Source of the DNA: JAFAZJ01 sp964437145
GTDB lineage: Bacteria > Pseudomonadota > Alphaproteobacteria > Reyranellales > Reyranellaceae
Direction of reading: 5' to 3'
Assembly (NCBI GenBank): GCA_964437145.1
Contig: CAYTFW010000249.1
Coordinates: 1-6,214, forward strand
DNA length: 6,214 nt
Every line of letters begins with the position of its first letter. Positions within the stretch are counted from its first letter, which is position 1. Made by a program: the position numbers and the translations under genes. Below are positions 5,243-6,214 of the stretch, in pieces. The notes under the pieces were generated by a model. The model made no database searches and had not been told where the DNA came from. It saw nothing but the letters and a program-made list of their open reading frames with translations.

Positions 5243-5828
5243 AGGCCGGTTGCTCCAGCAAGCGACGCGTCAGTGCGCGAAGCCTCGGCATCCGCGAGTC
5301 CGTGTCGATGCCCAGGCCGCGCCCGAGGCGTTCGGCGACGAACGCGGTGATGTCGGCCTGCGTCAGGCGCCCGAGCAGCAGGTAGGGCTCGTCCCGCTGC
5401 ACCATCGCCTCGACCGCCGCCAGCGCGTTCGACATCTGCGCCATGCAGTCGTCGATCCAGGGGCGGTGCCACTTCTCTTTCGGTGTGTGGTTGCGGTGAT
5501 AGGCGGCTTGCAGGCCTTTGTCGCAGGCGCCCATCATCATCGCCGCCACCTTCAGTACGGTGCGGCGATCGGCGCCGGTTCGTGGCGTCAATGGATGGTC
5601 GCCGCCGTAGGCCTCGTCGAGATGGTCGACGATGGCGGCGCTGTCGATCAGCGTCTCGCCGCTGTCGAGCACCAGCGCCGGGATGCGGCCCAGTGGATTG
5701 GCGGCACGCACTTCCGCGCGGTGGCCGAAGCCGGTGAGGTCGCGATGTTCGTACGTGACGCCATAGGCCTTGAGCGTGATCGCGACGCGGCGCGTGTAGG
5801 GGGAGCGGTTGACGCCGATGAGGATCAT
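5214..5828 (-). CDS. Glutathione S-transferase family protein
   Basis: This 204-residue protein has the two-domain GST layout. The N-terminal thioredoxin fold shows SPYTRRVAITLKAYG (9-23, S9 as the likely glutathione-activating residue), the cis-proline motif NPLGRIPALVLDSG (44-57, P50), and the gamma-glutamyl binding pair D62-S63 in LIDSAAIVDHL, where E-S is more usual. An all-helical C-terminal domain follows (about 85-204) with the N-capping segment LTQADITAF (155-163, D159). GSTs conjugate glutathione to electrophiles or reduce and isomerise substrates; the class and substrate are not clear here. The start at 5828 is one base after the stop of the transporter gene (TGA-C-ATG), so it is translated as the last gene of that operon. 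A weak GGGAAG lies six bases upstream. Its 3' end overlaps the methyltransferase gene by 29 bases. Confidence 0.93.
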   Translation of the reverse strand: MILIGVNRSPYTRRVAITLKAYGVTYEHRDLTGFGHRAEVRAANPLGRIPALVLDSGETLIDSAAIVDHLDEAYGGDHPLTPRTGADRRTVLKVAAMMMGACDKGLQAAYHRNHTPKEKWHRPWIDDCMAQMSNALAAVEAMVQRDEPYLLLGRLTQADITAFVAERLGRGLGIDTDSRMPRLRALTRRLLEQPAFSSTEPPPA

Positions 5829-5829
5829 G

Positions 5830-6214
5830 TCAGGCTTCCCGTCGCAGCCGGCGTCCCTCGGTCAGCAACCACAATCCGCCGACGCCGACCGCGCCGACGA
5901 TGACCGCGAAGCCGGCGAGGTAGGAGCCGCTGGCCCCGACCACGGCGCTGAACAGGCCGGGGCCGACGACGCCGCCGCTGAAGACGATGGCGGTGCTGGC
6001 GGCGTTGATCGCGCCGGCTTGGCCCGGCGGCGCCCAGCGCACGAACTCGCCAACCGAGAGCCCGTTCCAGCTCGCCGCCGTGGTGCCGCAGATCACCGCC
6101 GCGGCGGCAATGGCGAGGAACGGCCAGTCCGGTCGTGCCAGCGCGACAGCCGCGCAACCGCACGCGGTCAACACGCCGATGGCGCCCAGCAGGCTGAGCC
6201 GCTCGCGCAGGCGG
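5830..6214 (-). CDS. MFS-type transporter, C-terminal part (5' end beyond window)
   Basis: The reading frame is open to the right edge, so only the last 128 residues are seen, beginning RLRERLSLLGAIGV. Four hydrophobic segments are visible: LLGAIGVLTACGCAAVALA, then WPFLAIAAAAVICGTTAASW, then TAIVFSGGVVGPGLFSAVVG, and YLAGFAVIVGAVGVGGLWLL before a basic tail (EGRRLRREA). Glycine-rich paired helices and a short charged loop between the second and third segments (RWAPPGQAGAINAAST) resemble helices 9-12 of major facilitator exporters of the inner membrane. The substrate cannot be told. A GTG at 6174 is in frame but is inside a membrane segment and is unlikely to be a start. The stop lies one base before the GST start, so the two are an operon; a transporter paired with a GST could suggest handling of a toxic or conjugated compound (inference). 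Confidence 0.75.
   Translation of the reverse strand, partial: RLRERLSLLGAIGVLTACGCAAVALARPDWPFLAIAAAAVICGTTAASWNGLSVGEFVRWAPPGQAGAINAASTAIVFSGGVVGPGLFSAVVGASGSYLAGFAVIVGAVGVGGLWLLTEGRRLRREA

Overview
The window is a gene-dense, very GC-rich stretch of bacterial chromosome. Strong third-position G/C use, a DUF2161 nuclease-fold protein, a split AcnX-type protein, and a CCCTCTCCCC...GGGGAGAGGG intergenic palindrome together suggest an alphaproteobacterium (Rhizobiales/Rhodospirillales-like). The genus cannot be told from the sequence alone. I see no rRNA, tRNA, CRISPR array, transposase or phage gene. There is no intergenic stretch over about 110 bases, so the region reads as ordinary metabolic and housekeeping accessory chromosome.

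Layout, left to right. (1) 1-62 is a short leader with a perfect 26-bp palindrome. It is followed by a plus-strand gene for an AcnX swivel (DUF126) subunit, whose catalytic large subunit is probably just outside the left edge. (2) A minus-strand pair follows: a class II aldolase/adducin-family protein (755-1555), then a small dodecin (454-666). A hairpin between them looks like a weak terminator, and the dodecin tail overlaps the AcnX tail by 20 bp. (3) A 106-bp gap at 1556-1661 holds a pair of covarying palindromes that can also fold into one long hairpin. (4) A minus-strand DUF2161 PD-(D/E)XK-fold protein (1662-2303) is divergent, across 53 bp, from a plus-strand operon. (5) The operon is an amidase-signature enzyme, then a CCR4/nocturnin-like endonuclease/exonuclease/phosphatase, then a class I SAM methyltransferase. 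The joins are a 1-bp overlap and a 4-bp gap. (6) A minus-strand operon enters from the right edge: the C-terminal part of an apparent MFS transporter, then a glutathione S-transferase whose tail overlaps the methyltransferase tail by 29 bp.

How the genes work together: the only clear functional units are the two tightly packed operons and the probable AcnX subunit pair. The amidase, EEP enzyme and methyltransferase must be co-translated, but no shared pathway can be read from the sequence. I looked for a defence or other novel system, because nuclease folds and a methyltransferase lie close together, and found no good support for one. The most distinctive points are the covarying palindrome pair at 1607-1649, a dodecin lacking the flavin-stacking tryptophan, an aldolase-fold protein keeping the zinc histidines but lacking the usual catalytic glutamate, and a possible near-leaderless promoter for the DUF2161 gene.
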